DNA from: Terribacillus saccharophilus
Lineage (GTDB): Bacteria; Bacillota; Bacilli; Bacillales; Amphibacillaceae
Direction of reading: 5' to 3'
Assembly (NCBI RefSeq): GCF_002272745.1
Contig: NZ_NPBD01000016.1
Location: forward strand, 34,052-98,051
Length of the DNA stretch: 64,000 nt
Numbering within the stretch: position 1 is the stretch's first letter; the number at the start of each line of letters is the position of its first letter. Shown here one piece after another: positions 34,842-44,101 of this stretch. Under the pieces are notes generated by a model, which saw only the letters and a list, made by a program, of their open reading frames with translations, made no database searches and had not been told where the DNA came from. A program made the translations under genes and the position numbers.

Positions 34842-35218
34842 TATCGCAACACCTCGTTCTTCTAGGTCTTTAACTCATGCTGCTAGTTTGCTTAGTAGGA
34901 CAGTTCCTTTATCTTATAACGGCTATGTTGCTGTTGTATTAAATACGTCTGCTATATATGCTTCATGATTATACAATCATCCCCGGCTGGATACGATACT
35001 TTTTAATAATCCAAATATAGGAATCAACTGCAACAGCAACCAACACTATTACAGTATCTATACCCCATTACATAGAGTGAAATTCTGCCAGGACAATCAA
35101 AATAACCGCCAGCACAAATGCTGACGGTTTCTCGTAGTAATATATGTTCGCGACTAATCAATCTTTTTCAAATAAACTTTCGTCATACTATTGCAGATTT
35201 TAGTGACACTAATAAAAG
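34842..35218. other. Gene-free stretch with one terminator
   Basis: 377 bases without a plausible gene. It holds the EAL gene's upstream region (GAGGTG site at the left edge) and a terminator at 35100-35131. Several A/T-rich promoter-like strings occur; none is convincing. Confidence 0.6.
35100..35131 (-). terminator. Terminator of the lipase cluster
   Basis: AACCGCCAGCA (35104-35114) / TGCTGACGGTT (35119-35129), one wobble pair, then ATTTT on the minus strand, downstream of the small helical protein gene. Confidence 0.7.
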
Positions 35219-35536
35219 TTAAGACCACCATCCACCACGAACTCTAATGCTTTCTCTTAAAATAACATATGAATGCTCTATCCCTTTCAAAAGCAGGATA
35301 TTCTCCTCCAAACGTTGCCTCAGTGCTTTATTCGCCTGTCCATCAAAGCAATCCTCCAGCGCATCCTTGAGTTTTATATGCTCCTCTGAAAGCGATTCAA
35401 TATGGTTGCAGCGTTCTAAATACTTCTTATAAAACTTCTCATCTGCTTCCAAATCATCTTTGATACTTCTTTCCAACTCTTTCTTTTGCTTTCGTCTCTC
35501 CAAGAATTCGTCAAATTCATCAAGTATATCTAACAT
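35219..35536 (-). CDS. Small all-helical protein, candidate T7SS effector partner (TlaA-like)
   Basis: 105 residues, charged and almost entirely predicted helical (LDEFDEFLERRKQKKELERS, then a second helical pair), ending RVRGGWWS. No known domain recognised. Size, helicity and position 25 nt after the lipase gene match the small helper proteins that bind the targeting domain of T7SS lipase toxins (TlaA with TslA in S. aureus). GGAAGG is 10 nt before the ATG at 35536; ATG 35545 and GTG 35554 are too near that site. The role is inferred from context. Confidence 0.65.
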   Translation of the reverse strand: MLDILDEFDEFLERRKQKKELERSIKDDLEADEKFYKKYLERCNHIESLSEEHIKLKDALEDCFDGQANKALRQRLEENILLLKGIEHSYVILRESIRVRGGWWS

Positions 35537-35561
35537 TCTTATCATGCCTTCCACTAAAGAA

Positions 35562-36854
35562 TCAGAACCTCAGCCAACCTGCCAGCATTTCATCAATATG
35601 CGCAAAATCCTTCGCCATCTTGTTCATATTGTGTGCGATTTCCCCCGTGTCAGATTGTGCATCCTTCAGAAATTGAATCACTTCATCAAAATAATCCATC
35701 TCGAATAACATCGGAACACCTTTTGGGCCAGTCACAGTCAGATCCCGATAGATATCATCTACATCGGAGCCATTCAACTTATCATATCTGCCCGATCCAA
35801 CTTGCCCTTTGAATTTACTCTTTGCATATTCCATCGCGGAGAGATAATCATCCAAGAACTGCATCATCTCTTTTTTAGTCTTCGCAATGAGATCTTCGCT
35901 AGCTTCTACTTGCGCCGCATAGGATTTCATTAATTCGGTTTGAATAACGATGTGGAAATCTGAGACACCACTATTTTTTAGGAAGAGAGGTGATGTGGAG
36001 ATAGCTGCGCGAAGTTTTTCATCAAATAGAAGATCTGATTTGTAGTAGCCATCTTTATTATAGAGACTTTCATCCATGTAATTACTAATATAGTGAGAAC
36101 CAAGCTTATCCGCTAATTGATTCCCTACACCATCTTTCTCCGCTGGATCTTCCATATAATAAAACGAGCCAATTGTCTTATCATGAAACATAGAGACTAT
36201 ATCAGTTGGATATGCATAAGTAATAATGTTATCTTTGTAATCACCATTTTGAACATTTTGCTGCTGATCCTCACTTAACAACCCGTAAGCATCTGCTGCA
36301 GCAAAGGTAACTGCATTGGCGTCATAAATGACTGCGCAATATTGCGCAATTCCTCCGCCAAGCGAATGACCAGTAAATGTTATGTTCTCGGCACCATATC
36401 TCTCCACATATTTTTTAACAGCAACTTCTGCTTCAGAAAACTGGTTCTTATTTGTGTATGTAACCGTTCGCTCTTCCGCATTATATTTCGCACTGCCAAC
36501 ATATAAACTTTGGATTTGAGCCCGGGAACCAGTATAAGTCTCCGTTGCCTCATACACATCTGTATAATTCGAATCACCTAAAACAACTCCATTTAAATCC
36601 TCATCAAAGTCTTTTATCATTTCAGATAAACCTTTATCAGTTTCTGTACCTCGAAAACTAATTACTATCTCTTCAGTCTTAGGATTTTCTAATACATAAC
36701 CATATAAACCTGTGTCTTCGTCTTCAATAATGTCTACTGTTTTCCAGATTACTCTTTCATTCGAAAAAGATGATTCAATCACGATTTGCTTCTTACCATT
36801 TACATAGGTTTCCTGTGAAATATAACCGGCCTGATAATCATTCAATTTGCTCAT
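35562..36854 (-). CDS. Lipase-fold protein with helical C-terminal domain, candidate T7SS lipase toxin
   Basis: 430 residues. Residues 1-260 form a class-3-like lipase: IVISFRGTET, nucleophile elbow TGHSLGGGIAQ (Ser about 150), Asp in AYPTDIVS and a His near VSDFHIVI as candidates for the triad. There is no signal peptide. Residues 300-430 are helical with WXG-like ends (MKSYAAQVEASEDLIAKTKK; MLAGWLRF). A catalytic N-terminus with a helical C-terminal targeting tail is the reverse of normal LXG toxins and is the arrangement of S. aureus TslA. Flanked by a small helical gene and a divergent lipoprotein gene. Start chosen at ATG 36854 (AGAGGG 10 nt upstream). Confidence 0.8.
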   Translation of the reverse strand: MSKLNDYQAGYISQETYVNGKKQIVIESSFSNERVIWKTVDIIEDEDTGLYGYVLENPKTEEIVISFRGTETDKGLSEMIKDFDEDLNGVVLGDSNYTDVYEATETYTGSRAQIQSLYVGSAKYNAEERTVTYTNKNQFSEAEVAVKKYVERYGAENITFTGHSLGGGIAQYCAVIYDANAVTFAAADAYGLLSEDQQQNVQNGDYKDNIITYAYPTDIVSMFHDKTIGSFYYMEDPAEKDGVGNQLADKLGSHYISNYMDESLYNKDGYYKSDLLFDEKLRAAISTSPLFLKNSGVSDFHIVIQTELMKSYAAQVEASEDLIAKTKKEMMQFLDDYLSAMEYAKSKFKGQVGSGRYDKLNGSDVDDIYRDLTVTGPKGVPMLFEMDYFDEVIQFLKDAQSDTGEIAHNMNKMAKDFAHIDEMLAGWLRF

Positions 36855-36899
36855 TGGTAACAAGCCCTCTCTTTGTTATACTTTATACGAGGTGTAGTT

Positions 36900-37244
36900 A
36901 TGAAAAAAATTGTACATTTTCTATTAGTTTCTATATTTTCCATTATACTACTAGGAGGATGTAATGTGAACGGGAGTAATTCTGAGTTCGATGATGACAC
37001 AATAACTAAAGCCAAGAATACAGCTAAAAGTTATATAGAAAGCAATTTCGAAAATGTAAGCTCTATTGAAATGGACGAACCTTATACAGCTCCAATGGGT
37101 AGCATGACTATAGATGGAACAGTGAATGGTAATGCTGGTTTCTCAATAAAATTCCATAAAGATATAAGTGTAGCAGGTATCAGTACAAATGAAGGTTTTC
37201 CTGAATTTAAAGAAGAATGTAAGGAAACAAGTTGCGATTACTAG
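36900..37244 (+). CDS. Small lipoprotein, DUF1433-like, candidate immunity protein
   Basis: 114 residues. Signal peptide with lipobox LLGGC (Cys about 21), then a small extracellular domain (AKSYIESNFENVSSIEMDEP, MTIDGTVNGNAGFSIKF). The fold and length recall DUF1433 lipoproteins, the family to which, as I recall, the TslA immunity protein TilA belongs. GAGGTG is 6 nt before the ATG. It starts 46 nt from the lipase gene in the opposite direction. A surface-anchored antitoxin would neutralise an incoming lipase. Family call tentative. Confidence 0.7.
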   Translation: MKKIVHFLLVSIFSIILLGGCNVNGSNSEFDDDTITKAKNTAKSYIESNFENVSSIEMDEPYTAPMGSMTIDGTVNGNAGFSIKFHKDISVAGISTNEGFPEFKEECKETSCDY

Positions 37245-37609
37245 GGGATAAGAGAAAATAAAAGTTGACAACTAATCTAAAATTAGACAGTTACTCACCA
37301 ATAGCACCTATATTTTTTTATCCTGTACTATACCTTTTCATTATCTGATTCTTATAGAAGCATGAGTCTAAGAGAAATCAATGGTAGAATACTCGTTCCG
37401 TGATTCGAACGAATTCAAGAAAATTTAAATGATAGGTATTCTCTCCTTTCAGTTGTATTCTACAGAAATTTTCGAATAAATAGTATCAAAAACTTGTGAA
37501 ACGAAACAAGAGAACGGGCACCTCATCTATTCTTCAGCTGCCTTTTTCAGTTCATCTTACAGAGATTAAAAAGATTAACTACCCTGTGATGAGTAGTTAG
37601 TCTTTTTTG
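37245..37609. other. Gene-free stretch
   Basis: 365 bases, AT-rich, no credible ORF. Contains a bidirectional terminator at its right end and nothing else identifiable. Confidence 0.6.
37566..37606. terminator. Terminator, usable in both directions
   Basis: AGATTAACTAC / GTAGTTAGTCT with one wobble pair, then TTTTTT on the plus side and A-run on the other. Confidence 0.75.
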
Positions 37610-38830
37610 TTACTGTATGCCCCCGCCTTGCCTCTGATTGATATACGCGTTTTTCCCAGCTCCCATACCAACAATCCAGAGCACTACAGCCACAGCAACC
37701 AACAATGCTAGCGGCACTGTCCAGCTTGACGTAACATCATGAATTAATCCAAATAATGTTGGCCCTACTGCGGCTAATAGATATCCGACAAACTGTGCCA
37801 TACCTGATAATTCTGCGGATTCCTGAGCTGAGTGTGTCCGCAATACAAAAAACATTGTTGCGAGACTGAACACACCGCCTCCCGCTAATCCGAACAGTAA
37901 AACACTGATAACACAAATCCAGGTAATACCCGTCAACAACCCGGAGAAGCTCATAACGAAACACAAAGCTATGATGCTCACTATGCCCCTTTGTCCTGCA
38001 AGACGACCTGCTAGGATCGGGAGCAAAAATGAAGTCGGCAAGCTACAAAGCTGTGTGAGAGCTAAAAGCCAGCCAGCTGTTGATTCACTAAAGCCTTGAT
38101 TTTGAAGTATTGTGGGCATCCAGGTAATCATGATGTAATACAATAGCGATTGCAATCCCATAAAACCTGTTACCTTCCAGGCGAGACCCGATGACCATAG
38201 TTTCTTTCCTTTCTTAGGAAGGGAAATGGATGATGTTGTTACTCTTTGGCGCAGCTGCGGTATCCAAGCGACCATCGTTACAAGCGTCAAAATAACCCAT
38301 ACTGCGAGTGAGCCATGCCATCCACTTCCAAGTCCATTTGAAAGAGGAACGCTGATTCCAGAAGCAAGCGCGGCCATCCCATTCATGGTCATCGCATAGG
38401 CTCCAGTCATTACACCAACATTTTTAGGGAATTCCCGCTTGATTAATCCCGGCAAGAGTACATTTCCCATGGCAATACCGATTCCCGCTAAAGCCGTACC
38501 AACGAAAAGCATCCATACTGGTGAGAAAAACCGAAATATAAGTCCAACAGCTATGATAATCAGTCCGGCAAATAAAGTTCTTTCAATACCTGCACGCTTA
38601 GCAATTCTTGGCGCGACCAACGCAAATACAGCAAATGCAACCAAAGGCAAAGTAGTCAGCATGCCTGTTGCAGCATTGCCTATGCCTGTATCTGAACGAA
38701 TATTATCTATTAAAGGACTTAACCCTGTTATCGGAGCACGCAAGTTAGCACCGACAAGCAGAATGCTTAAGACTAACACAGCAATACCAACACGTGAGGC
38801 GTTTTGTTTTAATTGATTAGATTGTTCCAT
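37610..38830 (-). CDS. MFS transporter, CynX/NimT family
   Basis: 406 residues, twelve helices. LVGANLRAPITGLSPLIDNI at the N-terminus and the paired RxxG loops are typical of the cyanate permease-like CynX/NimT group, members of which take up or export cyanate, nitroimidazole or glucose-like solutes. Substrate unknown. AAGGAGAAGAC precedes the ATG at 38830; the frame's 26 extra codons overlap the DUF1801 gene terminator and lack a site. Confidence 0.88.
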   Translation of the reverse strand: MEQSNQLKQNASRVGIAVLVLSILLVGANLRAPITGLSPLIDNIRSDTGIGNAATGMLTTLPLVAFAVFALVAPRIAKRAGIERTLFAGLIIIAVGLIFRFFSPVWMLFVGTALAGIGIAMGNVLLPGLIKREFPKNVGVMTGAYAMTMNGMAALASGISVPLSNGLGSGWHGSLAVWVILTLVTMVAWIPQLRQRVTTSSISLPKKGKKLWSSGLAWKVTGFMGLQSLLYYIMITWMPTILQNQGFSESTAGWLLALTQLCSLPTSFLLPILAGRLAGQRGIVSIIALCFVMSFSGLLTGITWICVISVLLFGLAGGGVFSLATMFFVLRTHSAQESAELSGMAQFVGYLLAAVGPTLFGLIHDVTSSWTVPLALLVAVAVVLWIVGMGAGKNAYINQRQGGGIQ

Positions 38831-38882
38831 ATGTCTTCTCCTTACTCTGTCCAGCAAGCTCGGAATCTTGAATTCCCAGCAA

Positions 38883-38903
38883 AGAAACACCTTTAGAGGT
38901 GCT
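38883..38903 (-). terminator. Weak terminator of the DUF1801 gene
   Basis: AAGCACCT / AGGTGTTT stem, short T-run on the minus strand, between the two genes. Confidence 0.5.
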
Positions 38904-38918
38904 TCCAACTCACTTACT

Positions 38919-39290
38919 TTATTTCCTCCAAAAAGTCGTACAGTCTGCTTTGTCTGTAATATTGAACTCTATCATTCTTTCTAGTAATGAATAATCCACC
39001 GGCCCATCCCATTTGATACGAACCAGCTGCTTCGTATGGTCATAGCCTGCCTGCACAATATCATCAGAAAAATGATCTATTCCCGCCTTTTCCGGAGCAA
39101 CAGCCAAATGCTGTTTTGCGATGCTAAAGCCAATAATAAATGTACCGTGATCAGTAAACATCGGCTGATTCCAGGCTATTTTCTGTTCCATATTAGGATA
39201 TTTCTCAGCCACCCATTTCAGCACTTCTTCCGTTCGTTCCCGGTGCTGCGGGTTGTCAATTTGAGCTAGATATTCTGCGAATGCTTCCAT
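38919..39290 (-). CDS. DUF1801 / frataxin-like iron chaperone (YdhG-like)
   Basis: 123 residues, DUF1801 fold: [50 protein letters not shown]. subtilis YdhG of this family acts as an intracellular iron chaperone that feeds Fe-S and heme synthesis; whether this one does is inferred. GGGGG is 8 nt before the ATG at 39290; the preceding in-frame codons do not fit. Confidence 0.85.
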   Translation of the reverse strand: MEAFAEYLAQIDNPQHRERTEEVLKWVAEKYPNMEQKIAWNQPMFTDHGTFIIGFSIAKQHLAVAPEKAGIDHFSDDIVQAGYDHTKQLVRIKWDGPVDYSLLERMIEFNITDKADCTTFWRK

Positions 39291-39414
39291 TTTACTTACC
39301 CCCAAGAAAAATTATTGAAGATCTTATTGTATCCCTACTATAACCACAAGCCTTGTAAAAGAAAAGTTGATTAGTAATAGATTGTTCTATTACCGACTTT
39401 ATACTAGGAATCTA

Positions 39415-39678
39415 TCACAAGAAACTACCTACTATACCAATCAAACTGCACACTATACCTATTACTACAAACTTCCGGCCTTTTAGTTTGCTTTTCTTAA
39501 TCTCTCTATGCGCTATGTACGCCATCCCTAGTCCGAATCCGCCTAGAGTTGCTCCATTATCCCAAAAAATGACTCCTAATATTGATAAGATTCCTATAAC
39601 AAGAGAGAATATAGCTTCATGACAATACTCTAAAGCCTCTGTTTGGTTCTTATATCTCTCGGTACGCAACATCATCAT
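39415..39678 (-). CDS. Small DUF4190-like membrane protein
   Basis: 87 residues or so with two to three hydrophobic segments (SLVIGILSILGVIFW; GGFGLGMAYIAHREIKKSK; VIGIVCSLIGIVGSF), the DUF4190 pattern of helix, short loop with conserved Gly, helix. The start is uncertain: three consecutive ATGs (39678, 39675, 39672) follow AAGG/TAGG strings of moderate quality. Function unknown. Confidence 0.65.
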   Translation of the reverse strand: MMMLRTERYKNQTEALEYCHEAIFSLVIGILSILGVIFWDNGATLGGFGLGMAYIAHREIKKSKLKGRKFVVIGIVCSLIGIVGSFL

Positions 39679-39794
39679 CCTAACATAAACTTTCACCTTG
39701 TATTTTCCATTATAAACACTAAAGGAATATTATTCCTTAACCATATTAAAATCACTGTTAATACTTATAATAATTTTTAATTTATGAGTAAAGA

Positions 39795-39828
39795 AAAAGA
39801 ACACCTCCTTCACAAGAGGTGTTCTTAA
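39795..39828 (-). terminator. Terminator of the GH43 gene
   Basis: AAGAACACCTC / GAGGTGTTCTT, then TTTTCTTT on the minus strand. Confidence 0.88.
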
Positions 39829-39834
39829 CTGCCT

Positions 39835-42180
39835 TTAGTTAGCCAATTCTTTTATTTCCGTTTCACTCAACGCCTTCCGATACACTGCAACATCATCCAT
39901 CTGCCCGCCAAAGAACGCATCCGCAGCATACCTGCTTCGCCCTAGATAGTTTGTATTTCCGAGAATATCAGATGGGTTAGTCGTTATATTTTCGTTTGTT
40001 CCTGCAAGCTCTCCATTCACGTACAGCTTTCCGGTATCTCCTTCAAGCGTCACCGCAAGATGTACCCATTCATCTGTAGCTAATGCCTCATCAGTCGTGA
40101 TATTCTGATCTACTCCATTATGAATCGTAAATCGCAGCTTGCCGCTGCCGTCAGATGGCGTGAAGAACATGTTCTTGCCGTTGCTTTCACCAATATCAAA
40201 GATTCTCTGCCATGCTACACCGCCTTGCCAGTTCACCCGGGCGGAAAATGTGAAATCCTCTGCATCTGCAACAAGAGGGGAAAGTTCCACATAAGCATCT
40301 TTCCCATCCAACGCCAGCCTGCCATCCTCGGTTTGCACAGCGTTCCCTTTCAATTGTGCAGGCAGATTGCTGCCGGAAGAATCAGTAGCTTCCTTACTGC
40401 CAGGATTACCAAAGTTATATTGCGCAATTTCCGGCTCAGAAGCCTGTTGCTTTACTGTTACTTGGAATGTTTTCGTATCTTTCTTTTTTCCTGCTTGAAT
40501 ACTTGCAGTCAGTGTAGCTTTGCCATCTCCGCTTCCTGCCGCTGGCCGGTGTATCGTACCATCAGCCTCAATCACTTTTGGATTGGATGACGTCCATTTG
40601 ATCGCGGATTCATGAGTCCCTTCTGTCGACAGCTCTACATTCTGAAATAAATTATCGCTGTTTGAGATGCTCAGATCCTTCTTGACTGCTGCAACTACTT
40701 CTTTATCTTTCATGTCTTCCATTCGATTGCCCCAGACTGCGACACCTTTATCAGATAAAGCAGTGAAAGTCGTGTCATATTCTTCTGCCGCTTCATCCCA
40801 CTGTTTCAGGAAGAACCCATTATACTTCTCGCCATCAATTGTCAGGGTAATCTCATTATCTTTTCCGTACTTCCACTTTCCTTTTACAGCACCTTCGACT
40901 TTTCCGTTCTCTTTCAGGGTGATTTGTTCAGAAGTTTTCACATCAGCAGAAATATCTTTTCCATGGTTCACATACTGATAATCACCAGCCATATCTTCGC
41001 GTTTAATCTTCGCTTCTTTCTCATTCGTATTACGAGATGGCGCGACAACCGGCCATCCATTGTCGTTCATATGCATCTGATGCACCCGTACTTCATGCTC
41101 CTCACCGCGCTCTGGGAAACGAGAATGGAAGATTAAATAATGATTCTTCGTGTCCTCATCATAAAAAGCGGTATTATGTCCTGGCGAAACATAGCCGATA
41201 CCCGGCTTCTCACCTGGATCACCGACCTTCTTCTCAAACAAGTTATTTCCAAGCAGCTTCACGCCATAAGGTTCGATAGACTTGTCATCAAACAGAGGCA
41301 GATTCGGATCTGCTTTCACATCAATCATGTCATTTCCTTCTGCGTCGTAGAACGGACCATCTGGAGACTTAGAACGCGCCACACGAATATTGTAGCCGCC
41401 AACAGCATCCAGCCCACCGAATGATAGGAACATATAGTAATAATCTGTTTCTGGGCTGTACATCATTGCTGGCCCTTCGATCCGGCTATGGTTGCCGCCC
41501 ATCAGCTTCTTCCCATATCCTTGGCCTGGAAGCGGCTTGCCTGTCTCTTCATCCATTTCCATAATGAAAATACCGCCAGAGTATGAGCCATACACCATCC
41601 ACAGCTTGCCATCCTTGTCATAGAACACATCCGGATCCACTACATTCGGATGCTTTGTCGCATCATAGATCGTTCCATCTTCACTCGGCTCGTCCCACAT
41701 ACCCGACTTCAGGATGATGCCAGTATCCTTATACGGTCCCTCGATATCATCCGCCACTGCCACACCCATTGCAGACCGCGGCGAATCTCCTTTACACGCA
41801 TTGTAATACATATAAAACTTCCCATCCGCCAGCTGAATTACATCCGCTGCCCAGAGCGTATCCGTCTGTGCCCATTCAAGTGTCTCCTTAAGTTCTTCCG
41901 TTATGTTGGGAATCAGCTTATTCCCATCACGTACACCCGAATCTACCATTTTCCATTTCATAAGGTCGTTCGTTTTTGCTGCAGCTAGGTGGGAACCGAA
42001 CACATAGTACTGGTCGTCCACTTCAATGAAGGAAGGATCATGGACAGAGGCATTTTCAAATACAGGTATATTCTCTTTTCCTTCTTTATCCTTTGCCAGG
42101 GTATCAGCGCCTGGAATAGCAGGAATAAGTAATGCGGCAGACAGCATCGACGTCACAAGTATACTTTTGTTAGCTTTCAT
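39835..42180 (-). CDS. Secreted GH43 arabinanase with C-terminal LamG-type domain
   Basis: 781 residues. Signal peptide at 1-30. GH43 five-blade propeller at about 35-365 with the three carboxylates placed as expected: Asp in VHDPSFIE, Asp in PNVVDPDVFYD and Glu in HSRIEGPAMMY. VSPGHNTAFYDEDT and HSRFPERGEEHEVRVHQM are typical of endo-1,5-alpha-L-arabinanases (Abn2 type). A C-terminal beta domain (375-485), an atrophied Ig-like segment (500-585) and a LamG/concanavalin-like domain (600-780) follow. AGGAGG is 6 nt before the ATG at 42180. A cre site upstream predicts catabolite repression. Confidence 0.9.
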   Translation of the reverse strand: MKANKSILVTSMLSAALLIPAIPGADTLAKDKEGKENIPVFENASVHDPSFIEVDDQYYVFGSHLAAAKTNDLMKWKMVDSGVRDGNKLIPNITEELKETLEWAQTDTLWAADVIQLADGKFYMYYNACKGDSPRSAMGVAVADDIEGPYKDTGIILKSGMWDEPSEDGTIYDATKHPNVVDPDVFYDKDGKLWMVYGSYSGGIFIMEMDEETGKPLPGQGYGKKLMGGNHSRIEGPAMMYSPETDYYYMFLSFGGLDAVGGYNIRVARSKSPDGPFYDAEGNDMIDVKADPNLPLFDDKSIEPYGVKLLGNNLFEKKVGDPGEKPGIGYVSPGHNTAFYDEDTKNHYLIFHSRFPERGEEHEVRVHQMHMNDNGWPVVAPSRNTNEKEAKIKREDMAGDYQYVNHGKDISADVKTSEQITLKENGKVEGAVKGKWKYGKDNEITLTIDGEKYNGFFLKQWDEAAEEYDTTFTALSDKGVAVWGNRMEDMKDKEVVAAVKKDLSISNSDNLFQNVELSTEGTHESAIKWTSSNPKVIEADGTIHRPAAGSGDGKATLTASIQAGKKKDTKTFQVTVKQQASEPEIAQYNFGNPGSKEATDSSGSNLPAQLKGNAVQTEDGRLALDGKDAYVELSPLVADAEDFTFSARVNWQGGVAWQRIFDIGESNGKNMFFTPSDGSGKLRFTIHNGVDQNITTDEALATDEWVHLAVTLEGDTGKLYVNGELAGTNENITTNPSDILGNTNYLGRSRYAADAFFGGQMDDVAVYRKALSETEIKELAN

Positions 42181-42536
42181 CTCTTTCCTCCTCAATACGT
42201 GATAACGCTTTCATATTACTAGTTTAAGATTAGGAGGAATAGATAAAGTTGTCAATAAGTATAAAATCCCTGTTTTATGAATAGATTATTTATCATTTTT
42301 AAAAATAAATATATGTTTTCAAAGCGATCCTATATACTTGTACGTACAAATATCCGAATAAACGAATTAACATCTGAGAGTCTGGAACCAGTTTTAATAT
42401 GTCTACTGTTACTATAATATTTAGAATTATGGAAGTTGAGGATAAGAGGAGGCCGTAACACGATCACAGATTTCGTGTTCGCAACTCAGCGTATACTGGG
42501 AATGCGATATAATCTAATAAAAGGAGGATGATGTTT
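42181..42536. other. Intergenic region between arabinanase and DUF6508-like genes
   Basis: 356 bases without a gene. It holds a cre site, a probable -35 (TTGACA 42250-42255, minus) for the arabinanase, a dyad AACACGA/TCGTGTT (42457-42479) and a TATAAT (42508-42513, plus) for the downstream gene. Confidence 0.65.
42200..42213. promoter_or_regulatory. Catabolite response element (cre)
   Basis: TGATAACGCTTTCA matches the CcpA consensus TGWAANCGNTNWCA at 13 of 14 positions, 20 nt before the arabinanase start codon, downstream of its likely promoter. Confidence 0.8.
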
Positions 42537-42971
42537 ATGGACGGAAATCCAGATAATATACAACTCATAAACGAACTAGACAAGTCGAAGACAGACGCCT
42601 GGGCGGAATTGCGTTCTGTTGCGGAAGAGATGACAGTTGAAGATCGTAATGTAGTATGGACAAATGGAGGAAACGAGCATTCATTAAACTACCCTGCCTA
42701 TAGTGAACGCATAGACAAAGCCACGAATCTGCTATATACTGTCGGCGCCATAACCCCTTTATACAATTGGAAGAGTAACGGGTTGCCAGACTATTTACCT
42801 TCTATGGAGTTAAGTGTTGCAGATGCCATTCGCGCTGCTACTTATATAGTGCGCAGTGAACGATTTGGGGATGGAGCCATAGCAAAAGCAGTCGAGATTG
42901 GTTTATTGGATAGTATTTTACATAGCTTAATCAAATGGTATGATGTGAAACGAAAGAGCCTCGATGCGTAA
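42537..42971 (+). CDS. DUF6508-like protein of unknown function
   Basis: 144 residues. The C-terminal half (SVADAIRAATYIVRSERFGDGAIAKAVEIGLL) resembles the conserved block of DUF6508 proteins; the N-terminal half is charged and helical. No known activity. AGGAGG is 9 nt before the ATG at 42537; an ATG at 42528 is too close to it. Preceded by a TATAAT box and followed by a strong terminator that overlaps its last codons. Family assignment from memory and moderate. Confidence 0.75.
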   Translation: MDGNPDNIQLINELDKSKTDAWAELRSVAEEMTVEDRNVVWTNGGNEHSLNYPAYSERIDKATNLLYTVGAITPLYNWKSNGLPDYLPSMELSVADAIRAATYIVRSERFGDGAIAKAVEIGLLDSILHSLIKWYDVKRKSLDA

Positions 42972-42989
42972 TCGAGGCTCTTTCGTTTC
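42947..42989. terminator. Large bidirectional terminator overlapping the stop codon
   Basis: Perfect 19-bp arms (42947-42965 and 42971-42989) with 5-nt loop, between the converging DUF6508-like and ABC permease genes. Confidence 0.9.
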
Positions 42990-43003
42990 ATATAAGCAAT
43001 TCC

Positions 43004-44101
43004 CTAACTGCTCCGCCGCTCCACAAGATTAATTCCCAACCCCATAGCCACGACACCAATCAATAACATATACAACAGAGACATCATGACATCCTGCAAA
43101 CCAGCACCATAGAACACAACCGACATAATCGCTTCCATTGCATGTGCCAGCGGGAACAGATCCGCAATAAACAGTAGCACAGAATTGGTAATCGTTCCCG
43201 GCATCATATAAGCTCCGCTGACAAGCGGAATTAGCGGGATGACGGACGGATAAATGGCATAGAATTGCTCCGGCGTCCTGACAAATCCGGTAATCAACAT
43301 GGCAATACTGATCATGCCAAAAGTAAAGCACGCTGCAATGAGGATGATCAGCCACAGACTATCTCCGACATCATAACGCAAGACATATTTAAACACGATC
43401 AGCACGATAACTATTTGAAGCATCGTAATCAGAAAACTATACAACAAATAACCACTGTACATACCAGTTTTCTTCATTGGCGATAAAATCATCCGATCCC
43501 AAATACCAGCAACCTTATCTTGTGTCACATTATTAACCTTGAATCCAAGGATGAACATCGAGATCAAGAATGTGAAGGAAAATAGCAACTGTGTACGGAT
43601 GTTGTACGTAGGAATCTGTTCGCTATCCAACCCTTGCGCTTCCAGCTGAAATGGTGCATCTTCTAGGTAGCTCTCCATTTCATCCCGGACATCTTCTCCC
43701 ACTTGTGATTCAACCGCACTGATTTGCGCTTCTTGCTGAAACGCCTTATCAACATGTCGTTCTACAGAAGAAACGGTCGGCATATTTTTGGAGACCAGCA
43801 ATCGGTAATCATCCTCCATGACCTTTACTGCTACATCGATATTGCCTTTCTTTATGTCTTCACGCGCTTCTTCTGGTTCCACTATTTCAAATGTAAAGGA
43901 GTCATCGGTATTTAACAATGCTTCCCACTTATCTTCTATTTCTGCAGCATCAGCTTCTTCACTGAAAATCCCAACTGTTGTCGCGGACTGAATGCCACCG
44001 CCAAATAAAATGGCAGCTACAATACTTCCCGCAATCAACAATAGAACGAGCAATGGATTTCGTTTGTCCTTTGAGAATTGCACCCATAATACATTTTTCA
44101 T
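43004..44101 (-). CDS. ABC-2 permease, LnrN-like
   Basis: 365 residues: one N-terminal helix, a large extracellular domain (about 40-170), then five helices, ending in the membrane. This YhgE/ABC2_membrane_3 layout matches the second permease of the B. subtilis linearmycin exporter (LnrN). GGGGGAGAG precedes its ATG, which overlaps the stop of the other permease by 4 nt. Last gene of the cassette. Confidence 0.85.
   Translation of the reverse strand: MKNVLWVQFSKDKRNPLLVLLLIAGSIVAAILFGGGIQSATTVGIFSEEADAAEIEDKWEALLNTDDSFTFEIVEPEEAREDIKKGNIDVAVKVMEDDYRLLVSKNMPTVSSVERHVDKAFQQEAQISAVESQVGEDVRDEMESYLEDAPFQLEAQGLDSEQIPTYNIRTQLLFSFTFLISMFILGFKVNNVTQDKVAGIWDRMILSPMKKTGMYSGYLLYSFLITMLQIVIVLIVFKYVLRYDVGDSLWLIILIAACFTFGMISIAMLITGFVRTPEQFYAIYPSVIPLIPLVSGAYMMPGTITNSVLLFIADLFPLAHAMEAIMSVVFYGAGLQDVMMSLLYMLLIGVVAMGLGINLVERRSS

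Noticed and set aside
36380..36577. 65-codon ORF inside the lipase gene
   Set aside because: Same-strand out-of-frame shadow with no ribosome site.
40120..40590. 156-codon plus-strand ORF opposite the arabinanase
   Set aside because: Antisense shadow without ribosome site inside a clear glycosidase gene.
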